A stretch of 64,000 nucleotides of DNA from Arenibacter sp. 6A1. Lineage in GTDB: Bacteria > Bacteroidota > Bacteroidia > Flavobacteriales > Flavobacteriaceae. The stretch's first letter is position 1, and the number at the start of each line of letters is the position of its first letter. The stretch is from NCBI RefSeq assembly GCF_012272855.1, contig NZ_JAAXCQ010000003.1:1-64000 (forward strand), read 5' to 3'. Shown one piece after another: positions 25,152 through 34,916 of this stretch. The translations under genes were made by a program, and so were the position numbers. The notes under the pieces are model-generated. The model saw nothing but the letters and a program-made list of their open reading frames with translations. It made no database searches and was not told the origin of the DNA.

Positions 25152-25730
25152 ATGGCAAAAAACATTTTGACAATGGCAGTGCTAACAGCATTATTTTTAA
25201 ATTCTTGTAAAGAATCACCAAAGCAAGAAAACGCAGCAACGACCACCACAGAAACTGTTGAAAAAGTTACTGACGAAATTGTCAATATTTCATCAACTGA
25301 CAAGGACGGAAAAAAAATAAAAATTTCATATAACAACACAAAAGAAACTGCTACTCTAAATTTTAACGGAGAAACTATTGAATTGGTTAGTCAAAAACCT
25401 GCCTCGGGAATTTGGTATAAAAACGACCGTTATGAATTAAGTGGAAAAGGAAACGATATTGAATTAAAAAAAGAAGGAAAAGTAGTTTTTACTCATGAAG
25501 ACGATATTGTAAAAACTTCACTGAGAAATAAGGAAGGTCAAACTCTTGATATGACTTTTAACAACACAACAAATCAGGTAAAAGTTTATGTAAACGGAGG
25601 CGAACAAATAGAATTGGTTGGTCAAATATCTGCCTCGGGAATTTGGTATAAAAATGACCGTTATGAATTAAGGGGGAAAGGTGAAAACCTTGAATTGACC
25701 GAAGACGGAAAAACAATATTTAAAAATTAA
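25152..25730 (+). CDS. Two-domain MliC-like lipoprotein
   Basis: 192 residues with a lipobox (AVLTALFLNSC, Cys 19). After a Thr-rich linker come two copies of an MliC-type beta domain (about 45-115 and 120-192), each with the motif SGIWYKNDRYEL followed by GKG.., ending KVVF and KTIF. MliC proteins are membrane-bound inhibitors of C-type lysozyme. Most have a single domain, so this is a tandem duplication. Lysozyme inhibition is known for the family and inferred here. Cell envelope. Confidence 0.82.
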   Translation: MAKNILTMAVLTALFLNSCKESPKQENAATTTTETVEKVTDEIVNISSTDKDGKKIKISYNNTKETATLNFNGETIELVSQKPASGIWYKNDRYELSGKGNDIELKKEGKVVFTHEDDIVKTSLRNKEGQTLDMTFNNTTNQVKVYVNGGEQIELVGQISASGIWYKNDRYELRGKGENLELTEDGKTIFKN

Positions 25731-26389
25731 AACTCCACTTTGTAAACATAAGAAGTGTCAGGACCGACGAAAGGTCCATTGTCAAAACCTGGTAGATGGA
25801 GCGGCTATTTTTTTATGTTATTATTAAGGAATTATAGATCTTTCTCCAAAGGATGTTTTAATTCAACAAAGTATCATTCATTGAGCCGATTAGGACAACT
25901 GATCGGCTCATTTTTTTGCCATAACTGAGCCGAATACGGCTAGAAATTGGCCTACATGCTATAGAAGTGGGGCAGGGGCCTAATAGCTAAATCTTTAGTG
26001 AGGTAGGCCTTATTGATAATGGGGTGCTCTTCTTAATAGTTAGAATAAATTGAATGTCTCCCCATTTTTATTTCATGAATTCTGCTTTAAGTGACCCAAG
26101 GATGGTATTTTATCCTAATTCATGCGAATTGGTCGGGTATTTTTTGTGGTTCTCATAGCTAATAGTACCTTTTTTTTATTTAATAATCCATACCAGCCAT
26201 ACTTACCGATCGAAAACCTTATTGCAAAAACTACCGAACCTAGTAAACAAAGCTATTTGTTCTAGTATCTTGGGAGGTATTCCTAAGTGTTGGTAGGGTT
26301 CTGGAGAATTAGAAGGAACGTAATAGCCTCCTTTAATACAATAGGATGAATACTTTATTATTGTATAATTAATATAAAATACCAAGAAA
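25731..26389. other. Intergenic region, right edge of accessory stretch
   Basis: No supportable gene is seen. It includes a ggacc/ggtcc hairpin near 25770 and the terminator at 25882-25917. The rest is AT-rich without recognisable signals. Confidence 0.5.
25882..25917 (+). terminator. Intrinsic terminator
   Basis: tgagccgat and atcggctca form a perfect 9-bp stem followed by seven T residues. Confidence 0.85.
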
Positions 26390-26677
26390 ATGACGCAAAA
26401 ACCTACTTTTTGGATAGTTGTATTAGCGGTGGTGATCCTAGCTTTTGGCGTAGGCATTTATCTTCAGGACATACAACACCAGAAAAGCACAAAAGCCGCA
26501 TGGCAAGCCAATCGTTTTAATATTACGAGATTTGATAAAATTATGAAATATGCCGCCGAAATGGATGCTGAAAATTGGTCCATGATGCGAGATAGTATCG
26601 GAATGCAACTAGATAGTCTGATGATTTTAAGATTTAGGAAGGAAAAGGACAGTTTGGATGCCCTTAAGAAAAAATAA
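26390..26677 (+). CDS. Hypothetical single-pass membrane protein
   Basis: 95 residues. One N-terminal transmembrane helix (about 7-26, FWIVVLAVVILAFGVGIYL) is followed by a charged, probably helical domain (FNITRFDKIMKYAAEMDAE ... RFRKEKDSLDALKKK). No recognised family. Confidence 0.6.
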   Translation: MTQKPTFWIVVLAVVILAFGVGIYLQDIQHQKSTKAAWQANRFNITRFDKIMKYAAEMDAENWSMMRDSIGMQLDSLMILRFRKEKDSLDALKKK

Positions 26678-26843
26678 TCCTATCATGTAGTTGGATAGTT
26701 CTAGACAATACTCGGAAAAGGGTATTCCTATATATGGCCGGCTGCTATTTTTCTTATGTAAGATGGGCAAATAAACACAACTAGTACTCCGGTTGGTTAG
26801 CTTGCCAAGCTTATAAGTATAGTAATTCTACAGAACCCTTGGC

Positions 26844-26972
26844 TTACTTAAAGAAACCAAAGGCGGCCAAAATAAGACAAATAACTACCGATACCAAAAT
26901 GATGACCAAAACCACTACCATAAGGCTAAGGAATCCGTTAAGCACCTTAGTACCAAAAGAAAGATCTTTCAT
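26844..26972 (-). CDS. 42-residue single-helix membrane peptide
   Basis: The frame opens MKDLSFGTKVLNGFLSLM, continues with an unbroken run of Val, Ile and Leu from about residue 17 to 38, and ends AAFGFFK. This is one transmembrane helix with a positively charged C-terminus. It is too short for usual ORF cut-offs. I have no family to offer; the clean membrane-helix pattern argues against chance. Confidence 0.5.
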   Translation of the reverse strand: MKDLSFGTKVLNGFLSLMVVVLVIILVSVVICLILAAFGFFK

Positions 26973-27286
26973 ACGTTAAGATTTTACTACAATTTAGGGA
27001 ATATTTGTTTAATAATTTGCAGTCCTCTTTCCAATTCGTTTAAATGTTCTACAAATAAGATGTTTTTAGGTTAAGTGGTAAGCTTAATGGATAAAATACT
27101 GAAAACGAGGCATTCTTTAGAAGGCGGCAGCTTATGGAGAGAACGGTCGTGGTATTTGCAAAGGTGCTTAGTTACTACGGCTGCAAATGAGTTAATACAT
27201 AATGTTAAACCCCCTTCTTAGAAAAAGAATGGTCGCACTAAACTTAATTGTCGCCTGTCTATATTAGAATCTCTAACTAATAAGTC
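26973..27286. other. Intergenic region downstream of waaA
   Basis: No gene, clear terminator or repeat is seen. Confidence 0.4.
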
Positions 27287-28528
27287 CTACTGCTCCATTA
27301 TAGTGCCAATGTAATTCATGATTTGGGTGCTTGCTCCCATATTACGGTTCACATAACTGCTGTTGATGCTTCCTGTAGTTTTCAAATAATCAGCGTCTTT
27401 TATAAAGCTATCCAAGATTTTTGCGAAGTCGGCCTTGTTATTTGTTGTTAATACCCCTTTTAGGGCCACCAATTCCTCGGCTTCTTTAAAGCCCTGGTAG
27501 TGCGGTCCTATAATTACCGGGATGCCAAATGCAGCGGGTTCCAAGGTATTGTGCAAGCCCGTAGCATAGCCGCCACCGACATATCCGATATCTGCATAAC
27601 TATATATTTTGGTCAGTATCCCAATAGTGTCTACAATCAATACCTCAAATTCTGATAAGTCCTGAGTGCCGATTTGGCTATACAATATTGTTTTCCTTTG
27701 TATAGATGCCGCCAAATTATGAATGTGGTCTTCTTTTATATTATGGGGGGCCAATACATATTTTATGGAAGCATTGCTTGAATTGATATAGGGGACGATA
27801 GCTTCTTCGTCCTCGGGCCAAGTACTGCCGGCCACAAAAGTGCTGCCGTTGTTTTTAAAGGCTTCCATAAACGCCAGTGAATTGTCTCTTTGGAGAATTT
27901 CGCCCACCCGGTCAAACCTAGTATCGCCACCAATGGCCGTATTGGTTAATTGAATGTTTTTAAGTGCCGTTATGGACTGTTGGTCCTGAACAAAAATAAA
28001 GGAGAAATTTCGCAGGGCCTCTCGCATAAATCCGCCATAAGGTTTAAAGAATATCTGTTTTTTCTTAAAAATCGCGGAGATAAGTAGCGTCGGTACCTGA
28101 CTTTGTTTTAGTGCGTTCAAATAATTGGGCCAAATTTCGTATTTCACAAATATGGCTAGTTCGGGACGTACAATTTTTAGAAACTTGGCAACATTCGCTT
28201 TGGTATCCATAGGAAGATAGGTTACCAAATCTGCGGCAGTAGTATTTTTTTTAACCTCATAACCAGAAGGGGAAAAAAAGGTCACTAAAATTTTATGGGA
28301 AGGATATTTCTTTTTTAATCGTTCTATAATAGGGAGCCCCTGTTCAAATTCGCCCAAGGAGGCGGTATGTATCCATAGAATATGGTCGTCAGGTAAGATA
28401 TGGCTGTTTAGATAAGAAAACACGGTCTTTCGACCTTCTGTGAAAAGTTTGATTTTGGGATGGAACAAGGCTATCAATCGCAAAAAAAAGGAACTTATCT
28501 GTATGGCTATATTATATATGGTAAACAC
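27287..28528 (-). CDS. waaA: 3-deoxy-D-manno-octulosonic acid transferase
   Basis: 413 residues, the normal length for KdtA/WaaA. It transfers KDO from CMP-KDO to lipid A precursor at the inner membrane. An N-terminal hydrophobic anchor (about 5-22) is followed by the GT-B fold: ILWIHTASLGEFEQGLPIIERL, VTFFSPSGYEV, GGDTRFDRV, the donor-site region GYVGGGYATGLHNTLEPAAFGIPVIIGP. It is divergent from the DegT aminotransferase gene with a ~97-bp gap. Confidence 0.93.
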   Translation of the reverse strand: MFTIYNIAIQISSFFLRLIALFHPKIKLFTEGRKTVFSYLNSHILPDDHILWIHTASLGEFEQGLPIIERLKKKYPSHKILVTFFSPSGYEVKKNTTAADLVTYLPMDTKANVAKFLKIVRPELAIFVKYEIWPNYLNALKQSQVPTLLISAIFKKKQIFFKPYGGFMREALRNFSFIFVQDQQSITALKNIQLTNTAIGGDTRFDRVGEILQRDNSLAFMEAFKNNGSTFVAGSTWPEDEEAIVPYINSSNASIKYVLAPHNIKEDHIHNLAASIQRKTILYSQIGTQDLSEFEVLIVDTIGILTKIYSYADIGYVGGGYATGLHNTLEPAAFGIPVIIGPHYQGFKEAEELVALKGVLTTNNKADFAKILDSFIKDADYLKTTGSINSSYVNRNMGASTQIMNYIGTIMEQ

Positions 28529-28625
28529 ACTAATTTCGTTTGGGGCTAAAATACACTTCTTTAAATAATATCCATTAGCTGCGAATCCTTATTTTTGTAA
28601 TATTATTTTTGAATAAATACTGACG

Positions 28626-29780
28626 ATGAAGAAAATACAGATGGTAGACCTTAATGGGCAATACCAAACTATAAAAGAACAAGTAAACGATTCTATTGCC
28701 AATGTTTTGGAGACTTCTGCCTTTATCAACGGGCCCGAAGTACATGCCTTTCAAAAAGAATTGGAAGACTATTTGGGGGTAAAACACGTTATTCCTTGTG
28801 CCAATGGTACAGACGCTTTGCAAATAGCCATGATGGGATTGGGATTAAAGCCTGGGGACGAGGTTATCACTGCCGATTTTACATTCGCAGCAACAGTAGA
28901 GGTTATAGCCTTGTTAAACCTGACTCCGGTTTTGGTTGATGTAGAGCTAGATAGTTTTAATATAGATCCGGTTGCCTTGGAAAAGGCCATTACCCCAAAA
29001 ACAAAGGCTATTGTACCCGTACATTTATTTGGACAATGTGCCAATATGGATGCTATTATGGAAATAGCAGAAAAACATAACCTATATGTTATAGAAGACA
29101 ATGCACAAGCTATAGGGGCTAGCTATACCCAAAAGGATGGCAGTAAGAAAAAGGCCGGTACTTTTGGTCATGTAGCAGCGACTTCCTTTTTCCCTTCTAA
29201 AAACTTAGGTTGTTATGGCGATGGTGGGGCTATTTTTACCAATGACGATGCCTTGGCGCATACGTTAAGGGGGGTTGTAAATCATGGGATGTACGAACGT
29301 TACCATCACGATGTTGTTGGGGTAAACTCTAGGTTAGATTCTATCCAAGCCGTTGTTTTACGAGCAAAATTACCGTTGTTAGATCAGTATAATAAAAGCC
29401 GTAGAGAGGCAGCAGAGAAATATTCTAAGGCCTTGGCAGGACATAATAATATTATAGTGCCTACATTGGTGAATACTTGTGCTACACAATGTGAGAATTG
29501 CGATTGCCATGTCTTTCATCAGTATACCCTGAGGATTACCAACGGACAAAGAGATGCTTTGGTAAAGCACTTGGGGGAACTTCAAATACCATGTGGGGTG
29601 TACTATCCTATTCCATTGCACCTGCAAAAGGCATATTTGGATGAACGATATAAGGAAGAAAATTTTCCGGTAACCAATCAATTGGTAAAAGAAGTAATCT
29701 CCTTGCCGATGCATACAGAATTAGACGATGAACAAATAGCATATATCACATCGACCATCCTGGCGTTCGTTAATCAATAG
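28626..29780 (+). CDS. DegT/DnrJ/EryC1-type PLP aminotransferase
   Basis: 384 residues. The PLP-lysine K192 is in SFFPSKNLGCYGDGG. Other family motifs are GTDALQIAMMGLGLKPGDEVI, VDVELDSFNID and IEDNAQAIGA. The family aminates keto-sugar nucleotides for surface polysaccharides and glycans. An unusual Cys cluster, CATQCENCDCH, lies at about 281-291, in the region before the C-terminal fold; such clusters occur in some Bacteroidota members. It lies 109 bp upstream of galE, suggesting joint work in nucleotide-sugar supply. Confidence 0.9.
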   Translation: MKKIQMVDLNGQYQTIKEQVNDSIANVLETSAFINGPEVHAFQKELEDYLGVKHVIPCANGTDALQIAMMGLGLKPGDEVITADFTFAATVEVIALLNLTPVLVDVELDSFNIDPVALEKAITPKTKAIVPVHLFGQCANMDAIMEIAEKHNLYVIEDNAQAIGASYTQKDGSKKKAGTFGHVAATSFFPSKNLGCYGDGGAIFTNDDALAHTLRGVVNHGMYERYHHDVVGVNSRLDSIQAVVLRAKLPLLDQYNKSRREAAEKYSKALAGHNNIIVPTLVNTCATQCENCDCHVFHQYTLRITNGQRDALVKHLGELQIPCGVYYPIPLHLQKAYLDERYKEENFPVTNQLVKEVISLPMHTELDDEQIAYITSTILAFVNQ

Positions 29781-29889
29781 TCACGGATCGGTTTTTTCCA
29801 TTCAATAGCTAAGGTTATAAAAATTGAAGCCTTTTTGGACAGGAATGGTATGCTTTAAAGTTATAAGTAATTTAATAGATATATTATAA

Positions 29890-30906
29890 ATGAAAATACT
29901 AGTTACAGGAGGATTGGGATTTATTGGTTCCCATACAACGGTAGAATTACAGAACAAAGGGTTTGAAGTGGTCATTATAGACGACCTTTCAAATTCGACA
30001 GAAAAGGTATTGGACGGTATCGTGGCCATTACTGGTAAAAAGCCGATTTTTGAAAAACTGGATTTAAAGGAAAAATCTAAGGTCGAGGATTTTTTTAAAA
30101 GACATCAGGATATTGCAGGGGTCATTCATTTTGCCGCTTCTAAGGCTGTAGGAGAAAGTGTAGAAAAACCGTTGCTATATTATGAGAACAATATAGGTAC
30201 CCTTGTGTACTTGTTAAAAGAGCTTTCTAAAAAAGAGAAGGCTAGTTTTATATTTAGTTCTTCTTGTACAGTATACGGTCAGGCAGATAAAATGCCGATT
30301 ACAGAAGACGCTCCGGTAAAAGCAGCAGAGTCTCCTTATGGGAACACCAAGCAAATCGGAGAAGAGATCATTCAAGAGACCTGTAAGGTTACTCCGGCTA
30401 TAAACGCCATAGCCCTTCGATATTTTAACCCAATGGGAGCGCATCCTTCCACGGAAATAGGGGAATTGCCAATAGGGGTACCACAGAATTTAGTGCCTTT
30501 TATCACGCAAACAGGAGCAGGGATTAGAGAGCAAATAGCGGTCTTTGGAGGAGATTATCCTACAGAAGACGGTACCTGTATTCGCGATTATATTCATGTG
30601 GTCGATTTGGCAAAGGCCCATGTAGTGGCTTTAGAAAGGCTGTTGAATGCTAAAAATGAAGAAAATTACGAGGTTTTTAATGTGGGTACCGGAAAGGGTA
30701 GTTCTGTATTGGAGGCAATTCAAAGTTTTGAAAGGGTTTCGGGCAAAAAACTTAATTATAAGATTGTCGATAGAAGACCTGGAGATATTATGACGGCGTA
30801 TGCCGATACTACCAAAGCAAATAATGTTTTAGGATGGAAAGCCCAATCTACGCTAGATGAAGCTATGAAATCGGCTTGGTTGTGGGAACAAAAAATTAGA
30901 AAGTAA
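29890..30906 (+). CDS. galE: UDP-glucose 4-epimerase
   Basis: 338 residues, the family norm. The Rossmann NAD motif GGLGFIGSH (about 7-15), the SSSCTVYG region, the catalytic YxxxK (YGNTK) and the substrate region ALRYFNPMGAHPS are all present. It interconverts UDP-glucose and UDP-galactose in the cytosol, feeding polysaccharide synthesis. A strong terminator follows. Confidence 0.95.
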   Translation: MKILVTGGLGFIGSHTTVELQNKGFEVVIIDDLSNSTEKVLDGIVAITGKKPIFEKLDLKEKSKVEDFFKRHQDIAGVIHFAASKAVGESVEKPLLYYENNIGTLVYLLKELSKKEKASFIFSSSCTVYGQADKMPITEDAPVKAAESPYGNTKQIGEEIIQETCKVTPAINAIALRYFNPMGAHPSTEIGELPIGVPQNLVPFITQTGAGIREQIAVFGGDYPTEDGTCIRDYIHVVDLAKAHVVALERLLNAKNEENYEVFNVGTGKGSSVLEAIQSFERVSGKKLNYKIVDRRPGDIMTAYADTTKANNVLGWKAQSTLDEAMKSAWLWEQKIRK

Positions 30907-30913
30907 AAATCGC

Positions 30914-30948
30914 AATGCCTCTTTCTATTGGAAAGGGGCATTTTTTTT
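30914..30948 (+). terminator. galE terminator
   Basis: aatgcctctttc and gaaaggggcatt form a stem with a tattg loop, followed by a T tract. Confidence 0.85.
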
Positions 30949-31057
30949 GCCTTTTAGCGAGTGTTGATCCCGTTGCAAATCAACAAGGAGTTTTTTTATA
31001 AAAAGTATAGTTGATAAGTTTTTTGATCCGTTTAAGGGTATAGCCCGTAGATTATAT

Positions 31058-31414
31058 ATGGTTGTAAATTTCCCAAATAGTTCCGAGCTCTTAAGCCATA
31101 TTGTGGCCGAAAAGTTGTACCAAAACTTGGTAGCACAATTGCAAAAAGATTTTGGATTGGCCAATGTTTTTATAGATATCTCTGCTGAGATATCCCCAAA
31201 AGACTTAAAGACGTTGGTACATGAAAAGGTATATTATCTTATTCTAGAAAAATTTACCGACTACTTAAATCTTTTGTATATTATAGATGTATCTGAGAAG
31301 GCGATTAAAGGAATTAATGCTACCGATGTAGTAGAGATTTCGGAGCAGGTAACTTTTGAAATTCTAAAACGAGAGTGGCAAAAGGTATGGTTCAAGAATA
31401 AATATAAGTCTTAA
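31058..31414 (+). CDS. Hypothetical cytosolic protein
   Basis: 118 residues with no signal or membrane segment and a mixed alpha/beta pattern (NFPNSSELLSHIVAEKLY, FVDYL-like FTDYLNLLYIIDVSEKAI, EISEQVTFEILKREWQKVW). It looks like a conserved small protein of Flavobacteriaceae, but I cannot name the family. Same strand as galE but separated by its terminator. Confidence 0.65.
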   Translation: MVVNFPNSSELLSHIVAEKLYQNLVAQLQKDFGLANVFIDISAEISPKDLKTLVHEKVYYLILEKFTDYLNLLYIIDVSEKAIKGINATDVVEISEQVTFEILKREWQKVWFKNKYKS

Positions 31415-32009
31415 CAATAAACGCAACCAAGGGCATTGTTAAAGATTCTTTTATGGCCCTTTTACAAGACCTTGTGCCAATCTGCTTACATTACACATAG
31501 CAATCTGTGGCTGAGACATGTAAAAAAGGCAGGAGGTTAATTGAGGTATTGATAATTTTCCCAACAAACACAGGAGTCCTGCGTTTTATAGCCGGTTCTA
31601 ATGCTAGGCGGCCCTCTTTTTTAGGGGTGAGATAACACAACCCTTTAAGCTTACCGATAGAGGTTCTTAACTTTGTGTACGAAAAATGGGTGTAATAAAA
31701 AAGGCTCTCTTTTTAGACCTTCCAAAAAGGATATTAGCGGCATTAAATGAGTAAGGGTCAAACCTTAGGCTAAAACTTTCGACGAATTGAACTTTATTTC
31801 AAAAAGAGGGATTGTGAAGTTTTCCTTTGGTACACATAATAGTTGTTAAAAGGCTAAAGAACAGTGAAGAAAAAGGTATTTTGGGTAAGAGTAATCCACT
31901 TTTTATGAATATTATAAAAATTTTCTATTATTAATACCTAAGATAAGCTTAGATATCTTAAATGTTGTATTTTTGAATAAATTTTGTTCAAAAGACAGAG
32001 AGAATTTTC
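31415..32009. other. Intergenic region upstream of sucA
   Basis: aagggc/gcccttt arms (about 31430-31465) could terminate the preceding gene. TATTTTTG at 31968-31975 fits the TAnnTTTG -7 consensus and is a candidate sucA promoter. No gene is seen. Confidence 0.5.
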
Positions 32010-34823
32010 ATGGATAAATATTCCTTTTTAAACGCTGCGCACACTTCTTATTTCGCAGAATTATACGATAAGTATTTAATACACCCCGACAGTGTAGAAC
32101 CTAGTTGGCGGGCATTTTTTCAAGGTTTCGATTTTGGAATGGAAAGTGCCGAAGCAGGTGAGGGTGTAGAACAATCAACAGCTCCATTGTCCGTCGAGGG
32201 CGGGCAAAATGTAAATGTAGAAGTGCCACTATCGCTTCAAAAGGAGTTTCAAGTGGTGCGGCTAATCGATGGCTATAGAACAAGAGGACATCTGTTTACC
32301 AGAACCAACCCAGTAAGGGAAAGACGTCAGTACTTCCCATCCTTGGAGTTGGAGACTTTTGGTTTACAGGCCAGCGATCTTGATACCCAGTTTACGGCAG
32401 GGGATATCTTAGGTATTGGCCCAAGTACCTTGCGTCAAATTATTGAACACTTGAAACGCATCTATTGCGACGCTATTGGGGTCGAGTATATGTACATTAG
32501 AAACCCGGAAAGGGTAGCGTGGATTCAAAATTGGCTGAATGTCAACGATAACCACCCTAATTTCGATGTAGAAAAAAAGAAGCATATTCTGCATAAATTG
32601 AATGAGGCTGTTTCTTTTGAAAGTTTCTTGCACACGAAATATGTTGGGCAAAAAAGATTCTCTCTGGAAGGAAATGAATCGTTGATTCCTGCCTTGGATG
32701 CCATGGTAGAAAAGGCCGCCGAAATGGGGGTTGAGCAATTTGTGATGGGAATGGCCCACCGTGGAAGGTTGAATGTGTTGACCAATATTTTTGGCAAAAA
32801 AGCAAAAGATATTTTTAGTGAATTTGACGGTAAGGATTATGAGCTGGAAATTTTTGATGGAGATGTAAAGTACCATTTAGGGTGGACTTCGGAACGAAAG
32901 GCTGCCAATGGTAACAATATAAAAATGAACATAGCCCCAAACCCCTCCCACTTAGAGACGGTAGGGGCTGTGGTAGAAGGGATCGCTAGAGCTAAACAAG
33001 ACGATCACTATCCCGAGGATTTTTCGAAGGTATTGCCGATAGTAGTACACGGAGATGCGGCAATTGCCGGTCAAGGTTTAGTGTACGAATTGGTGCAAAT
33101 GGCCAATTTGGACGGTTATAAAACTAACGGAACCATTCATATAGTGGTCAATAACCAAATTGGGTTTACAACCAACTATTTAGATGCGCGTAGTTCTACC
33201 TATTGTACCGATGTGGCTAAGGTTACCTTAAGTCCGGTGTTGCATGTCAATGCCGATGATGCCGAAGCTGTGGTGCATGCCTCTAATTTTGCGTTAGAGT
33301 TTAGAATGCGTTTTAAAAGAGATGTGTTTTTAGATCTTTTAGGGTATCGTAAATATGGGCATAACGAAGGTGATGAGCCTCGTTTTACCCAGCCTAAATT
33401 ATATAAAGCAATCGCCAAACAGAAAAATCCAAGAGACCTTTACGCAGATATCCTGATCGCTCAAGGAGTGATCGAAGAAGGCTATGTGAAAAAACTGGAG
33501 GAAGAGTACAAGGCTACCTTAGAGGAAGAACTAGAAGATTCTAGAAAAGAAGCGAAGACGGTAATTACTCCGTTTATGCAGGACGAATGGAAAGGTTTTG
33601 ATGCGGTACGCGAATGGGAAATGCTCGAGACTATAGATACTACCTACGATAAAGATAAATTGGTGGCTGTAGCTAAGGTGCTTACCGAGCTTCCGAAAGA
33701 TAAAAAATTCTTGCGTAAAGTAGAGAAACTGGTGAAGGATCGTAAAGATATGTTTTTCAAAAACGATACCTTGGATTGGGCTATGGGCGAGCTTTTGGCC
33801 TTTGGAAGTTTGTTAGAAGAGGGGTATTGTGTGCGTATGTCCGGACAGGATGTAGAACGAGGTACCTTTTCTCACCGACATGCTGTTATGAAAGTGGAGG
33901 AAAGTGAGGAAGAAGTGATTCTCTTGAATAAAATATCAGAGAAACCAGAAGCCTTTCAAATATACAATTCCCTATTGTCCGAATATGGTGTGGTTGGATT
34001 TGATTATGGATATGCCATGGCTAGTCCTAATACCTTGACGATTTGGGAAGCACAGTTTGGAGATTTTAGTAATGGTGCCCAGATAATGATCGACCAGTAT
34101 ATTTCTGCTGCCGAAGATAAATGGAAACTGCAAAACGGATTGGTGATGTTGTTGCCTCATGGTTATGAGGGTCAGGGAGCCGAACATTCTTCCGCACGTA
34201 TGGAGCGTTATTTGCAATTGTGTGCTAGGGATAACATGTATATAGCCGATGTAAGTACACCGGCCAACTTGTTTCATATGTTGAGAAGGCAAATGAAGGT
34301 GAACTTTAGAAAGCCGTTGATCGTATTTACCCCGAAAAGTTTGCTTAGACATCCAAAGGCAGTTTCTACTGTAGAAGAATTTGCCAACGGAAGTTTCCAA
34401 GAAGTTATAGATGATCATTCCGCAGACGTGAAAGATATAAAAAGCTTGGTATTCTGTACCGGGAAGTTTTATTACGATCTTTTGGCCTTTAAGGAAGAGC
34501 ATAATAGAAATGATGTTGCCTTGGTGCGTGTAGAGCAATTATTTCCGCTACCTGCCAAGAAAATGATCGCTATCATGGATAAGTATAAAAATGCCGATGA
34601 TATGGTTTGGGCTCAAGAAGAACCTAGAAACATGGGGGCTTGGGGGCATATGACCATGCATTTTAGCGAAGCCCATAAATTGAGAGTGGCTTCTAGAAGA
34701 TTTTATGCGTCCCCGGCAGCAGGTAGCGCGGTCCGTTCTAAACGTCGTCATCAGCAAGTGATCGATTACGTTTTTGACAAGACCAAAAACAATATGAGTA
34801 GACAGCCAGAAAAAGATAATTAA
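32010..34823 (+). CDS. sucA: 2-oxoglutarate dehydrogenase E1
   Basis: 937 residues, the normal length. The N-terminal segment (SFLNAAHTSYFAELYDKYL, then DSVEPSWRAFFQGF) is the E2-interacting region of SucA. The thiamin-diphosphate domain contains GMAHRGRLNVL, HGDAAIAGQG and NNQIGFTT. The C-terminal transketolase-like part includes HGYEGQGAEHSSARMERYLQL and ends with the acetyl-CoA site region. It decarboxylates 2-oxoglutarate in the TCA cycle. sucB follows after 93 bp. Confidence 0.96.
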   Translation: MDKYSFLNAAHTSYFAELYDKYLIHPDSVEPSWRAFFQGFDFGMESAEAGEGVEQSTAPLSVEGGQNVNVEVPLSLQKEFQVVRLIDGYRTRGHLFTRTNPVRERRQYFPSLELETFGLQASDLDTQFTAGDILGIGPSTLRQIIEHLKRIYCDAIGVEYMYIRNPERVAWIQNWLNVNDNHPNFDVEKKKHILHKLNEAVSFESFLHTKYVGQKRFSLEGNESLIPALDAMVEKAAEMGVEQFVMGMAHRGRLNVLTNIFGKKAKDIFSEFDGKDYELEIFDGDVKYHLGWTSERKAANGNNIKMNIAPNPSHLETVGAVVEGIARAKQDDHYPEDFSKVLPIVVHGDAAIAGQGLVYELVQMANLDGYKTNGTIHIVVNNQIGFTTNYLDARSSTYCTDVAKVTLSPVLHVNADDAEAVVHASNFALEFRMRFKRDVFLDLLGYRKYGHNEGDEPRFTQPKLYKAIAKQKNPRDLYADILIAQGVIEEGYVKKLEEEYKATLEEELEDSRKEAKTVITPFMQDEWKGFDAVREWEMLETIDTTYDKDKLVAVAKVLTELPKDKKFLRKVEKLVKDRKDMFFKNDTLDWAMGELLAFGSLLEEGYCVRMSGQDVERGTFSHRHAVMKVEESEEEVILLNKISEKPEAFQIYNSLLSEYGVVGFDYGYAMASPNTLTIWEAQFGDFSNGAQIMIDQYISAAEDKWKLQNGLVMLLPHGYEGQGAEHSSARMERYLQLCARDNMYIADVSTPANLFHMLRRQMKVNFRKPLIVFTPKSLLRHPKAVSTVEEFANGSFQEVIDDHSADVKDIKSLVFCTGKFYYDLLAFKEEHNRNDVALVRVEQLFPLPAKKMIAIMDKYKNADDMVWAQEEPRNMGAWGHMTMHFSEAHKLRVASRRFYASPAAGSAVRSKRRHQQVIDYVFDKTKNNMSRQPEKDN

Positions 34824-34916
34824 TTAGACGATATATACGTATTGTTTAGAGTTGGATTTCTTTTTTTAGAAAGGAAAATATAAAAACAGACTAGACGTAA
34901 ATTAAAATTATAAAGA

